This document shows, in pieces, positions 1-6,316 of a stretch of 28,964 nt of DNA. Made by a program: the position numbers and the translations under genes. The stretch is from Chloroflexi bacterium UBA4733. GTDB lineage: Bacteria; Chloroflexota; UBA4733. The notes beneath the pieces are model-generated. The model searched no databases. It saw only the letters and a program-made list of their open reading frames with translations, and was not told the origin of the DNA. The first letter of the stretch is position 1. Each line of letters begins with the position of its first letter. The DNA lies in NCBI GenBank assembly GCA_002404055.1, contig DHIZ01000149.1, positions 4,395-33,358 on the forward strand, in the 5' to 3' direction.

Positions 1-125
1 GGCCGCGACTGCGGTCTGCGGCCAAGTTACCGGGGCGACTGCGGTCGCCTGCTGCCGCTGGCATTGCCGTACAACGCGACCGCAGTCGCCCCCTCGTCAC
101 TTGGCCGCAGACCGCAGTCGCGGCC
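1..125. repeat. 125-bp palindromic repeat element built on ACTGCGGTC
   Basis: Positions 1-27 and 99-125 are exact reverse complements of each other (27 of 27 bases). Inside them a second pair, 32-48 and 76-92, is also exactly complementary (17 bases). All four arms contain the core ACTGCGGTC or its complement. The whole element can fold into a long interrupted hairpin with a loop of about 27 bases. The same core recurs at 6693-6860. The element may continue beyond the left edge of the window. It looks like a REP/MITE-type dispersed element. No transposase is visible here. Confidence 0.85.
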
Positions 126-174
126 CTGTGATCCGGGGTACACACGCCGTTTACCTACCACGCACGACGTTGCC

Positions 175-582
175 TCACACCTCGTACTGCTTCAACTCAA
201 TCCCGTGACCATCGGGGTCGCGCAGATACACCGCGAAGCCCATGCCTTTGGCGCCCTGGCGGCGCACCGGTCCCTCGTACACCTCCACGCCCTGAGCGCG
301 TAGATCAGCCGCCAGTTGCTCGGCATCGCAGGGGGCGATCTCCAGGGCGAGATGGTTCATCCCTGCCTGCTGCGCTGGGGGCGGGATATATCCTGGACGG
401 GGCATGAGGTCGACAATGGCCGGGCCGGCCTGCACCGACACGAAGGTGATCTCCCCCGCCGCGTTGCGGTCGCAGCGGCAGAGCGGCAGGTTGAGCACCT
501 CCGTGTAGAAGCGGATCGAGCGCTCGATGTCGCGGCACTGGAGGTTGACGTGGTCGTAGCCACGAGCGTCTATACGGGCCAT
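175..582 (-). CDS. VOC family (glyoxalase/bleomycin-resistance-like) protein
   Basis: A 135-residue single-domain protein with the two beta-alpha-beta-beta-beta halves of the vicinal oxygen chelate fold. Candidate metal ligands are His11 (DHVNLQ), His77 (MNHLAL) and Glu129 (GIELKQY). The segment RDPDGHGIEL near the C-terminus is typical of glyoxalase I-like and dioxygenase-like members. The length fits a one-domain, dimeric VOC protein. The substrate cannot be told from sequence. A purine-rich stretch (GAAAGGCGG) lies just ahead of the ATG. The gene diverges from the SPFH operon and shares the 583-741 intergenic region with it. Confidence 0.88.
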   Translation of the reverse strand: MARIDARGYDHVNLQCRDIERSIRFYTEVLNLPLCRCDRNAAGEITFVSVQAGPAIVDLMPRPGYIPPPAQQAGMNHLALEIAPCDAEQLAADLRAQGVEVYEGPVRRQGAKGMGFAVYLRDPDGHGIELKQYEV

Positions 583-660
583 GCGCAGCCGCCTTTCTCA
601 AACGGGGACCGGGTTCCGCCGGCGCCAGACGATGCATCATACACGAGTCGCAACCAGACG

Positions 661-689
661 TAGATTAAGTGATAGCACTATGCTATACT
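661..689 (+). promoter_or_regulatory. Candidate promoter with overlapping operator palindrome upstream of the SPFH operon
   Basis: At 668-689 AGTGATAGCA and TGCTATACT form an inverted repeat around CTA, with one bulged base in the left arm. The right arm contains TATACT (684-689), a good -10 hexamer about 52 bp ahead of the SPFH start codon. The possible -35 (about 661-666) is weak. A palindrome over the -10 suggests repression by a dimeric regulator. The ribbon-helix-helix protein encoded in the same operon is the obvious candidate, but this is inference. Confidence 0.45.
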
Positions 690-741
690 GGGAGCATCGG
701 TTGCTCGTTGCAACCGCTAGCACACTCAGGGAGGAACACCG

Positions 742-1683
742 ATGTCCCCGACTATCCCTAACACCATCACTGGCGCCATGCCGACGCCAGCGGTGCGAGA
801 GCGGCCCGCGCGCAGTGTGGCCGGCATACCCGTGCTTGTCCTCGGTCTGCTGGGCCTGGTCGTCGTCAACTGGCTGCTGATCGGGTCCGGCGCCAACGTC
901 GCCGCCGTGCCGGGTGGACAGGCGAATTCGACGGCTCACACTATCGGCATCCTGCTCGACCTGTTCTTGCTCCTGATCCTTGGCGGCTTGACAGCGGTGG
1001 TGCCGGGTGAGGCACGGGTTGTGCAACTGTTCGGCGGCTACACCGGCACGGTCCGCACCAGCGGTCTGCGCTGGGTCAACCCCTTCACCCGTCGACGCAA
1101 GGTCTCGACTCGGATCCGCAACGAGGAGACGGCGGTAGCGAAGGTCAACGACGCCGACGGCAACCCTATCGAGATGGCCGCTGTGGTCGTCTGGCAGGTG
1201 GAGGACACTGCCCAGGCGACCTATGCAGTGGACGACTTCGTCAAGTTCGTCGCCATCCAGACCGAGACGGCCGTGCGGCACATTGCGACGAGCTATCCTT
1301 ACGACTCGGAGGTGGGCGGGCAGCCATCCTTGCGCCAGAACGCCGAGGAGATCACCGGCAAACTCTCGGCCGAGATCACTGTCCGCGTGGCCTCCGCCGG
1401 GGTGCGCGTCATCGAGTCCCGCATCACGCGCCTCTCCTACGCTCCGGAGATCGCCCAGGCGATGCTGCGCCGCCAGCAGGCTGGAGCCGTCATCGCCGCC
1501 CGCCAGCGCATCGTCGAGGGCGCTGTCGGCATGGTCCAGATGGCCCTCGCCCGGCTGGAGGAGCAGGATGTGGTGCAGTTGGACGAGGAGCGGAAGGCTG
1601 CCATGGTGTCCAACCTGCTGGTCGTTCTCTGTAGCGAGCAGTCCACCCAACCGATCGTCAATGCCGGCTCGCTGTACCACTGA
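742..1683 (+). CDS. SPFH/Band 7 (stomatin-like) membrane protein
   Basis: A 313-residue protein with two hydrophobic segments near residues 27-50 and 68-88, followed by an SPFH domain. The entry to that domain reads [18 protein letters not shown], then GLRWVNPF, the usual Band 7 pattern. A long Arg/Glu/Ala-rich helix (residues about 230-290) is the oligomerising region found in stomatins. Such proteins form membrane microdomain scaffolds and are not enzymes. A clear Shine-Dalgarno (AGGGAGG) precedes the ATG by about 8 bases. It is followed after 18 bp by a small ribbon-helix-helix gene, an arrangement I recognise from other genomes. Confidence 0.88.
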   Translation: MSPTIPNTITGAMPTPAVRERPARSVAGIPVLVLGLLGLVVVNWLLIGSGANVAAVPGGQANSTAHTIGILLDLFLLLILGGLTAVVPGEARVVQLFGGYTGTVRTSGLRWVNPFTRRRKVSTRIRNEETAVAKVNDADGNPIEMAAVVVWQVEDTAQATYAVDDFVKFVAIQTETAVRHIATSYPYDSEVGGQPSLRQNAEEITGKLSAEITVRVASAGVRVIESRITRLSYAPEIAQAMLRRQQAGAVIAARQRIVEGAVGMVQMALARLEEQDVVQLDEERKAAMVSNLLVVLCSEQSTQPIVNAGSLYH

Positions 1684-1701
1684 TGCCTGCTGCTGATCTC
1701 C

Positions 1702-1956
1702 ATGACCGAACGTAAGAGTATCCTGCTGCGCCTGGACCCGGCTGTCTACGACGCGCTGGCGCGCTGGGCCGGCGACGAATTGCGCAGCGCCAACGCCCAG
1801 ATCGAGTTCCTGTTGCGCCGGGCCCTCGCCGAGACAGGGCGGTTGCCAGCCGGCGCCGGCCGTATACCCCGGCGCGGCCGGCCGCCCAGAGCGGACACAG
1901 AGGGGGAGGACAGAATTCCCGCTGCGTCTCTCCGCCAATCGGACACGACAGCGTGA
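1702..1956 (+). CDS. Ribbon-helix-helix (Arc/CopG-type) DNA-binding protein in the SPFH operon
   Basis: An 84-residue protein. Residues about 4-42 fit a ribbon-helix-helix fold: a short strand (KSILLRL), then helix-forming [15 protein letters not shown] and a second helix ending in IEFLLRRAL. The tail from about residue 55 is Pro/Arg/Gly-rich and probably disordered. It lies 18 bp downstream of the SPFH gene in the same direction, so it is co-transcribed. It may autoregulate the operon through the palindrome at 668-689. No toxin gene follows, so it is better read as a regulator than as an antitoxin. Confidence 0.8.
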   Translation: MTERKSILLRLDPAVYDALARWAGDELRSANAQIEFLLRRALAETGRLPAGAGRIPRRGRPPRADTEGEDRIPAASLRQSDTTA

Positions 1957-2027
1957 GGCTGCCGAGTCGCCGGCCCCGTTGCCACACTTCATCAGTCCAT
2001 AACATCTGGCGCCGCTATTAATGAAAG

Positions 2028-2291
2028 CTATGCGCCAACCGGCACAGACGGGACACGATCACTTACGAGATGGTCGAACGTGCTCGGAGCGGGTAGCGGC
2101 TCGCCATCCCTGTGGGCACTCTCTACCAACATGCGCAGTACTTCCTGCCCATGGCGGAGTGCCTTTTCATACGTGTCACCATGCGTATGGCCTACCAGCC
2201 CATTCGCTTCCCACTCTGGAAAACTGACGATGTAGGCCTGATCCTCATCTGACCAGGATATCAGCAGAGAATAACGAAACTGGTCATTCAC
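2028..2291 (-). CDS. HicB-family antitoxin (no HicA partner found)
   Basis: An 87-residue protein with the HicB partial RNase H fold: RYSLLISWSDEDQAYIVSFPEW at the N-terminus, GHTHGDTYEKAL in the middle and a helix with VLRMLVESA. HicB antitoxins neutralise the mRNA interferase HicA. No HicA-like ORF (dsRBD-like with a catalytic His) lies on either side. The start is GTG at 2291, preceded by GGGAGG five bases upstream. This GTG overlaps the stop of an upstream 34-codon ORF in a GTGA arrangement, so it was translated as the second gene of a pair. It lacks the C-terminal DNA-binding domain of longer HicB proteins. Confidence 0.82.
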   Translation of the reverse strand: MNDQFRYSLLISWSDEDQAYIVSFPEWEANGLVGHTHGDTYEKALRHGQEVLRMLVESAHRDGEPLPAPSTFDHLVSDRVPSVPVGA

Positions 2292-2392
2292 GGCCGCCTC
2301 CCTTTCGCTTTAACATACCGTAGAACAAAGGCAGCGCGGTAGCCGCGCGTTGAGGTGTCAATGGCCAGTTCGAAGTATCCACTGTTGGCCAT
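2288..2392 (-). pseudogene. 34-codon ORF coupled to hicB; probable remnant of the upstream partner gene
   Basis: An ATG at 2392 opens a 34-codon frame ending RYVKAKGRRP whose TGA overlaps the hicB GTG by four bases. This is typical translational coupling, so something was translated here. The frame stays open through the perfect palindrome immediately upstream (2393-2442), and the ATG touches the palindrome edge. I do not recognise the peptide and it does not look like HicA. Reading: the 3' end of a former partner gene cut by the palindromic element, or a short coupled leader. Confidence 0.35.
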
Positions 2393-2442
2393 GCAAAGGG
2401 GTGGCAGCGGGAGCAACCTTGCTCCCGCTGCCACCCCTTTGC
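2393..2442. repeat. Perfect 50-bp palindrome (24-bp arms, 2-base centre)
   Basis: Positions 2393-2416 and 2419-2442 are exact reverse complements, separated only by CC. The predicted RNA hairpin is very stable (arm contains GGGGTGGCAGCGGGAGC). It sits 18 bp past the stop of the zinc-ribbon gene, so it could end transcription of that minus-strand operon. No U-tract follows on the minus strand, so it is not a canonical intrinsic terminator. It may instead be a palindromic insertion element. Confidence 0.8.
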
Positions 2443-2459
2443 CGGTGATTGACGATGCC

Positions 2460-3005
2460 TTACAGCAGAGCTGTGCTGGTGGGCCCTTGCGGCGCGGCCG
2501 GTCCCGGCGCCGAGGCGGTGACCGGCTCCTGGATGGTGGTACTGCAGTAGGGGCAGGCATTCCAGTCCTTCTGCAGTTCGGTGCCGCAGGTGGTGCAGCG
2601 GCGGCGAATCAGGTCGGGCGCCAGGAACTTGCGGTAGCCGCAGTGCGGGCAGGTCGCCCAGTTGCGGGAGACCGCCGTGTTGCAGGAGGGGCAGAAGATG
2701 CCCTGCTCGGCCGCGTCGGCCACCCCGCCGGGGCCACGCATGCCCAGGTTGATGGCGGGCATGCTGCCCTTGTTGTTGCTCAAGATGCGGTAGGCAGCAT
2801 AGCCGCCAGCGCCGATGATGAGCAGCGGCAACAGGTGCATCATCATGAGCAGCAGAATGCCGAAGCCGGCGATGATCAGCAGAGGCGGTGGACCCGCGTG
2901 CCAGTGGTTGTTGTTCATCAGACCTCTACTCCAATTGCCATTCCGGTTGTTGGCGAGATAGAAGACTCCCACCACTATCGCGATCCCGAAGATCAGTCCC
3001 ATCAC
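2460..3005 (-). CDS. Membrane protein with double zinc ribbon
   Basis: A 181-residue protein. Hydrophobic segments lie at residues 3-18 and about 41-68. The C-terminal half carries four CxxC pairs: C105/C108, C119/C122, C137/C140 and C151/C154. They form two consecutive zinc ribbons (FCPSC...CPHCG and CTTCG...CPYC). The tail is Ala/Pro-rich. Double zinc ribbons of this kind usually mediate protein or nucleic-acid contacts and are not enzymes. It lies 66 bp downstream of the Met-rich protein gene in the same direction, so an operon is likely. Metal homeostasis is a reasonable but unproven context. Confidence 0.8.
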   Translation of the reverse strand: MMGLIFGIAIVVGVFYLANNRNGNWSRGLMNNNHWHAGPPPLLIIAGFGILLLMMMHLLPLLIIGAGGYAAYRILSNNKGSMPAINLGMRGPGGVADAAEQGIFCPSCNTAVSRNWATCPHCGYRKFLAPDLIRRRCTTCGTELQKDWNACPYCSTTIQEPVTASAPGPAAPQGPTSTALL

Positions 3006-3071
3006 ATGCTCTCTTTCTCTCGAAGGGCCTCGTGCCCAGCCGCCTCCCGCCCAGGGGAGGGGTATTGCTCC

Positions 3072-3413
3072 CTACTGTCCCAGGCTACTCAGGCGGGCCT
3101 GGAGGGCCGCCAGACGGGCGTTCAGTTGCGCCTGTTGCGCTTGCAACTCGGCCTCCTGCCGCTGCAGTTGCGCCCGTGGCTGCTGTAGCGCTGCCGAGAC
3201 TGTCGGATTGCTGACGGCGACCGTGCCGCCGTTGCCCATCATCATCGGCATCCCGCCCATCATCCCCGGCATTCCTTGCATCATCGACCCGGTACGGTGG
3301 GCGGCAAATTGCGCTTCCCGTGCGCTGCCTTCTGAGTGCGCCACCCAGGCGATGGTCGTTACCGCCAGCACTCCGGTCGCTAGCCAGCGCCAGAATGGTG
3401 ACCAGGGCTGCAT
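3072..3413 (-). CDS. Signal-anchored Met-rich, coiled-coil protein (possible metal-binding)
   Basis: A 113-residue protein. It has an N-terminal hydrophobic anchor or signal (residues about 8-25), then a Met/Gly-rich stretch at about 43-62 (SMMQGMPGMMGGMPMMMGN), then a Gln/Ala/Leu coiled coil from about 75 to the end with heptad-like Leu spacing. Met-rich clusters in exported proteins often bind Cu(I) or Ag(I), but the function here is inference. A strong Shine-Dalgarno (GGAGAGGAGG) precedes the ATG. The stop of a small upstream ORF lies four bases before this start. The protein is probably anchored outside the cytoplasmic membrane. Confidence 0.72.
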   Translation of the reverse strand: MQPWSPFWRWLATGVLAVTTIAWVAHSEGSAREAQFAAHRTGSMMQGMPGMMGGMPMMMGNGGTVAVSNPTVSAALQQPRAQLQRQEAELQAQQAQLNARLAALQARLSSLGQ

Positions 3414-3416
3414 ACG

Positions 3417-3545
3417 TTACCTCCTCTCCGGCGGTGGAGCGGCATCTCTTGCCGACACCGCACCTTGTTGCTGTGCCAGTCGTCGTTCGGCGGGGCATCC
3501 CGGCGGGCCGCGTTCGCTGCCTTCTGCTGCCATTGGCTCGTCCAT
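3417..3545 (-). CDS. Putative 42-residue small ORF leading the Met-rich/zinc-ribbon operon
   Basis: An ATG at 3545 has TAGGAGAGG about 8 bases upstream. The frame runs 42 codons (MDEPMAAEGSERG... ending APPPERR) and its last codons form the Shine-Dalgarno of the next gene. Its TAA lies three bases before the ATG of the Met-rich gene, which suggests translational coupling. The composition (Ala, Pro, Arg, Gln, one Cys) gives no family. It could be a genuine small protein or simply the translated leader of the operon. Confidence 0.35.
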   Translation of the reverse strand: MDEPMAAEGSERGPPGCPAERRLAQQQGAVSARDAAPPPERR

Positions 3546-3607
3546 CTCGGCGTCCTCTCCTAACTGCAACTAGCTTCCGCTGTGGCAGTGAAGGGAACGG
3601 CCGAAAA

Positions 3608-3625
3608 GCTGAAGCTTGGCTGAAG
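3608..3625 (-). promoter_or_regulatory. Candidate OmpR/PhoB-type response-regulator box
   Basis: On the minus strand the sequence CTTCAGCCAAGCTTCAGC contains two exact CTTCAGC heptamers with an 11-bp period. One helical turn between direct repeats is the usual layout for OmpR/PhoB-family dimers. It lies 63 bp upstream of the small ORF that starts the Met-rich/zinc-ribbon operon, and faces it. No two-component genes are in the window, so the regulator is unknown. Confidence 0.4.
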
Positions 3626-3659
3626 ACGAAAGAGTTCGTGCGGAACGAGCGGAGATCGC

Positions 3660-4283
3660 CTACCGTCCCGGTCGGCGGTCACGGACGTTGCGGAACAGTC
3701 GCGCCACCGGCAAGGACAGTGTCGGGAACAATGGACTGGTCAGCGTGTCGCCCGAGCGGAGGACGGTTGCGGGGCCATACTGACCAGCCATATACGGTGC
3801 ACCGATAACGGCGTACTGGGCAAGCGTCCGCATCGCATTGTCGACGATCCAATAATGGGGCACGCCGTGCAGCGCATAGGAGCGCCAGAGTTTGCCGCCG
3901 CGCGCGTGCTCGTCGCGCGTGCTGGGCGAGAGGATCTCCACGATCAGGTCGGGAACGCCTTCGATCGCCCGGTTGCCGATAATGTGTTCGCGCTCCTGGC
4001 GCACGAAGAACACGTCGGGATGACTGACGTGCTCAGACGCCTCACCGCGCGCCGGATAATCAAGCGCCACTGCCGTCGTGTCGCTGAAGACGTAGCCGTA
4101 CCCCGCCTCGTGGGCCGAATAAAGGAAGCCGGTCAACTCCATGCGAGCCAGGGCGTGGTTAACGTCCGGGCTGTTGCGCACGACGAATTCTCCTCCAAGA
4201 ATGTCATAGATTGGGCTGTCGTCGGGCAGTTCCACCAGATCGGTGAAAGTACGCGTGTGCTGGGTCGTGACCGTCGTGGCCAT
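3660..4283 (-). CDS. Uma2 family protein (DUF820, putative PD-(D/E)XK endonuclease)
   Basis: About 207 residues, the usual length for a single-domain Uma2 protein. Family landmarks in order are the N-terminal YDILGGEFVV, then HPDVFFV, then PDLIVEILSPST with the acidic metal-binding residues, then YALHGVPHYWIVD. The restriction-endonuclease-like fold is established for the family, while the biological role is not. I chose ATG 4283 over the TTG one codon upstream because GAGG lies six bases ahead of it. It differs strongly from the two coiled-coil Uma2 copies at 13.7 and 26 kb. It is divergent from the beta-lactamase remnant. Confidence 0.88.
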   Translation of the reverse strand: MATTVTTQHTRTFTDLVELPDDSPIYDILGGEFVVRNSPDVNHALARMELTGFLYSAHEAGYGYVFSDTTAVALDYPARGEASEHVSHPDVFFVRQEREHIIGNRAIEGVPDLIVEILSPSTRDEHARGGKLWRSYALHGVPHYWIVDNAMRTLAQYAVIGAPYMAGQYGPATVLRSGDTLTSPLFPTLSLPVARLFRNVRDRRPGR

Positions 4284-4371
4284 CAATGTCCTCGCTCCTG
4301 CAACCGTCGTCGCCGTGTTGAGTATCCTATGCCCTACTCATGTGTGTCGTCCAGCTTCGAAGGAGCCCCCT

Positions 4372-4650
4372 ATGGTCGCCCAAGCCATCCAGTCCCCGCC
4401 GGTCGCCCTGTTGCCGCAGGCGGAGCCGGCGGCGCTCGGCTTGGACCCTGCTCGCCTCGCGCGCCTCTGCACGATCACCCCGCCCGCCACTCTTGGCCAC
4501 GGCGGCGCCGGCAGTTCCTCTTCCTGGGGCGATCCAGAGTCCGGTCTCTCCTTCAGCTACCTCAGCAACGCCCGCCTGGCCGACCCCTGGCACAGCCGGC
4601 GGCTGGACCAGGTCAGCACGTTGGTACACGCCGCACTGATCGACGTCTGA
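4372..4650 (+). pseudogene. Beta-lactamase-family (serine hydrolase) gene with internal deletion
   Basis: A 92-codon open frame with a good Shine-Dalgarno (AAGGAG) and ATG. The first ~33 residues (ALGLDPARLARL) match the start of class C beta-lactamase/esterase-like proteins. From about residue 41, FGHGG-like LGHGGAG, then WGDPESGLSFSYLSN and a C-terminal helix, match the end of the same family, including the HxG box. The complete proteins are about 380-430 residues, so some 300 residues are missing, including the SxxK nucleophile and the Tyr motif. The junction is in frame, which left a neat mini-gene. It cannot be catalytic. Confidence 0.72.
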
Positions 4651-4908
4651 GACGCACAGCGCCCCGTTATTGCCTGCTGGACTCCTGGAGCGCCGGTCCG
4701 CCAGTCGCGGGGCTGGCGCTGCCATGGACCGCGCTTCGTCCGGGCCAGCGCAGAGTCATCGCCGTCCGCTCGAACAGTAGGCCGGCGCGCTCAACGAGGC
4801 CGCTTTCTACGCGCCGCATGTAACACCCTCAGGCCCAGGCGCATATCTTGTAGCAGTGTCGACAACCAGCGGTCGACAACCAGCGGCAGTCGGGCGCGTG
4901 GAGAAACG
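4651..4908. other. Intergenic region with a tandem 14-bp repeat
   Basis: No convincing coding sequence is seen here. The notable structure is two exact tandem copies of GTCGACAACCAGCG at 4858-4871 and 4872-4885, ending 23 bp before the GTG of the small membrane protein. Tandem copies in front of a start could be a regulator site, or a replication-slippage duplication. Confidence 0.4.
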
Positions 4909-5136
4909 GTGGTATCGAGAACGACGCGGCGCTGGCCACTCCTGGCCATCGGCATCGTCGCCCTTGCAGTCTGCATGGCGCTCGCCCTCGTCGCCGTGGT
5001 CCGTGGTCCCGGTACGGTGGCGACGCCGGCAATCGTGGCGTCGGTCGACCAGGGCGTGGCGCACGCTGGCGAACTCGGCGCAGACCAGAACGTACGCTAC
5101 CGTCCCTTTATTGGCTGGTTCAGCCCTTCCAGGTAG
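4909..5136 (+). CDS. Small single-pass membrane protein of unknown function
   Basis: A 75-residue frame starting at GTG 4909, with GGAG five bases upstream. Basic residues (RTTRR) precede a strong transmembrane segment at about residues 9-30 (PLLAIGIVALAVCMALALVAVV). A polar tail of about 45 residues follows, ending in RYRPFIGWFSPSR. The positive-inside rule puts the tail outside the cytoplasm. No family is recognised. It may be the front part of a longer protein, since the tail ends abruptly in an aromatic/Pro-rich segment. Confidence 0.45.
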   Translation: MVSRTTRRWPLLAIGIVALAVCMALALVAVVRGPGTVATPAIVASVDQGVAHAGELGADQNVRYRPFIGWFSPSR

Positions 5137-5178
5137 AATATGCCATTGGTGGAGTCGGATTCCTCAGGAGCACGACAC

Positions 5179-5409
5179 ATGGCAGCAATCACGGAACGAC
5201 TGTGACAGGCGGGTTCCCTCGCTCGACAACTGCCGCGAGAGGAACAGGATGCTGTAGCCGCGCTCATGCTGACCGAGATGGGATCGGATACAAGGTGGAC
5301 ACGTTTGCTCGATGATCCGCGCTTTGGCGCGCTGTTGGAACGAATGGCGACTGAGGCGTTGGCGGAGGACGATGCGCGTCTGACCCGAGCTCTTGATGAG
5401 TTGCTGTGA
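5179..5409 (+). pseudogene. Small antitoxin-like gene broken by an in-frame TGA
   Basis: An ATG at 5179 has AGGAG eight bases upstream. The frame reads MAAITERL, then TGA (5203-5205), then continues open for 67 codons: QAGSLARQLPREEQDAVAAL, then DTRWTRLLDDPRFGALLERM, then a tail of LTRALDELL. The pattern resembles short helical proteins common next to RelE/PIN toxins (ending in a DEL-type motif). The stop is one C-to-T step from CGA (Arg), which would fit the helix. No good internal start follows the TGA. No toxin is found downstream in 5410-5553. Confidence 0.6.
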
Positions 5410-5553
5410 CATCTTGAACAACAGCACAGTGACGAGCGTTGCTGGCGGCGAGCGAAGCACGCAGGACCAACTGTTGTCTTCCGCCCTCAGATGTGCGAAG
5501 ATGATGAAAGGTGAGGTGATCGCACTTCGAGGTTCATCGCGGAGGAGGGACTC

Positions 5554-5760
5554 ATGGCGGTATTGCCTCACGAGGAGACCCTCTGCGCCCGTGAAGTGTC
5601 ACGTGAGGAGGGACACCGTATTCTCGACGTAGCTGCGCGACGCCGTCTCGGGATCAGCGGCGAAGAGTTCAAGCGGCGGTGGGACGCTGGCGAGTACGTG
5701 GGGAAAGCCGATCAACCGGACGTCTCACGGGTGGCCATGCTGCTGCCGTTTGGACGCTAG
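5554..5760 (+). CDS. Conserved-looking 68-residue protein, first gene of a coupled pair
   Basis: A 68-residue acidic/basic mixed protein with a strong Shine-Dalgarno (GGAGGAGGG) before its ATG. The segment GHRILDVAARRRLGISGEEFKRRWDAGEY looks like a small helical domain, followed by DVSRVAMLLPFGR. I recognise the pattern from uncharacterised antitoxin-sized proteins but cannot name a family. Its stop overlaps the start of the next gene by 11 bases, so the two are translationally coupled. Size, order and coupling resemble a type II antitoxin, but no toxin activity is known for the partner. Confidence 0.65.
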   Translation: MAVLPHEETLCAREVSREEGHRILDVAARRRLGISGEEFKRRWDAGEYVGKADQPDVSRVAMLLPFGR

Positions 5761-6316
5761 GACCCCTCACTCCGCAGTCGCCGAGTTTCAAGCCGACCTC
5801 TACCTTGCGTTTTCCTGCCTCACGCAGATAGTGCCGCAAGTCGAGTGGTACGGTCAGGGAGACGTGCTCACCGTCACGCTTGCCGGCGATGCGACGGTAC
5901 CTGTGACAAGCACTGCCTCTCTGCGTTTCGGAATGAACCTTCAGTATCGGGTTGTCCGGGATCCTTCCAGTCGCGGGTGGGCGATTCGCCTGGCAGCGTA
6001 CGAGTACACGGTGACCGATTCGGACGACCACGAGATTTTGGTTTACCACTGGCACCCTGAGTGGAAGGGCGAGATTGCCTTTGCTCACCTTCATCCCGAA
6101 TGCCATCTGCTTGCTGCCAGATATCAGCGGGTGTTTTCTCACTGTCATCTGCCGACGGGCGGCATCGCGCTTGAAGACGTGGTGTGGACGCTCATTGAGG
6201 AACTTGGCGTGCAGCCCAGACGCGCAGACTGGCGCGTGAAGCTGGGGGAAACGCGGCTCCGTTCTGCACAGCGCCAGCCATGGACGAGTCACCCGATTTC
6301 CGCGATCATTGACTGA
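5750..6316 (+). CDS. Uncharacterised 188-residue protein coupled to the 68-residue gene
   Basis: The frame starts at TTG 5750 inside the end of the upstream gene and runs 188 codons. It contains alternating strands (VEWYGQGDVLTVTLAG, LRFGMNLQYRVVRD, WAIRLAAYEYTV) followed by a His-rich block at about residues 103-119 (YHWHPEW...FAHLHPECH), then LPTGGIALEDVVWTLIEELGV. The His cluster could bind metal or be catalytic. The layout (beta-sheet core, HxH, C-terminal helix) recalls small toxin nucleases such as the TumE group, but I cannot assign it. The start could also be slightly further downstream. Confidence 0.65.
   Translation: MDARTPHSAVAEFQADLYLAFSCLTQIVPQVEWYGQGDVLTVTLAGDATVPVTSTASLRFGMNLQYRVVRDPSSRGWAIRLAAYEYTVTDSDDHEILVYHWHPEWKGEIAFAHLHPECHLLAARYQRVFSHCHLPTGGIALEDVVWTLIEELGVQPRRADWRVKLGETRLRSAQRQPWTSHPISAIID

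Noticed and set aside
637..1992. 451-codon minus-strand ORF
   Set aside because: It lies antisense to the SPFH and RHH genes, which have clear family motifs and ribosome sites. Long antisense frames are expected in high-GC coding DNA.
2393..2442. Canonical intrinsic terminator
   Set aside because: The stem is strong but no U-tract follows on the minus strand. I kept it as a palindrome that may still stop transcription.
2292..2460. HicA toxin gene upstream of hicB
   Set aside because: The frames show no HicA fold pattern or catalytic His. Only a 34-codon remnant is coupled to hicB.
4858..4885. Tandem 14-bp repeat as a replication-origin iteron
   Set aside because: There are only two copies and no replication gene or AT-rich region nearby. 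It was left as a possible operator or slippage product.
5203..5205. TGA as selenocysteine, and TAG at 23689 as pyrrolysine
   Set aside because: There is no SECIS-like hairpin directly after the TGA, the families are not known to use either residue, and a TAA breaks a third gene in the same way. Nonsense mutations or sequence errors are simpler.
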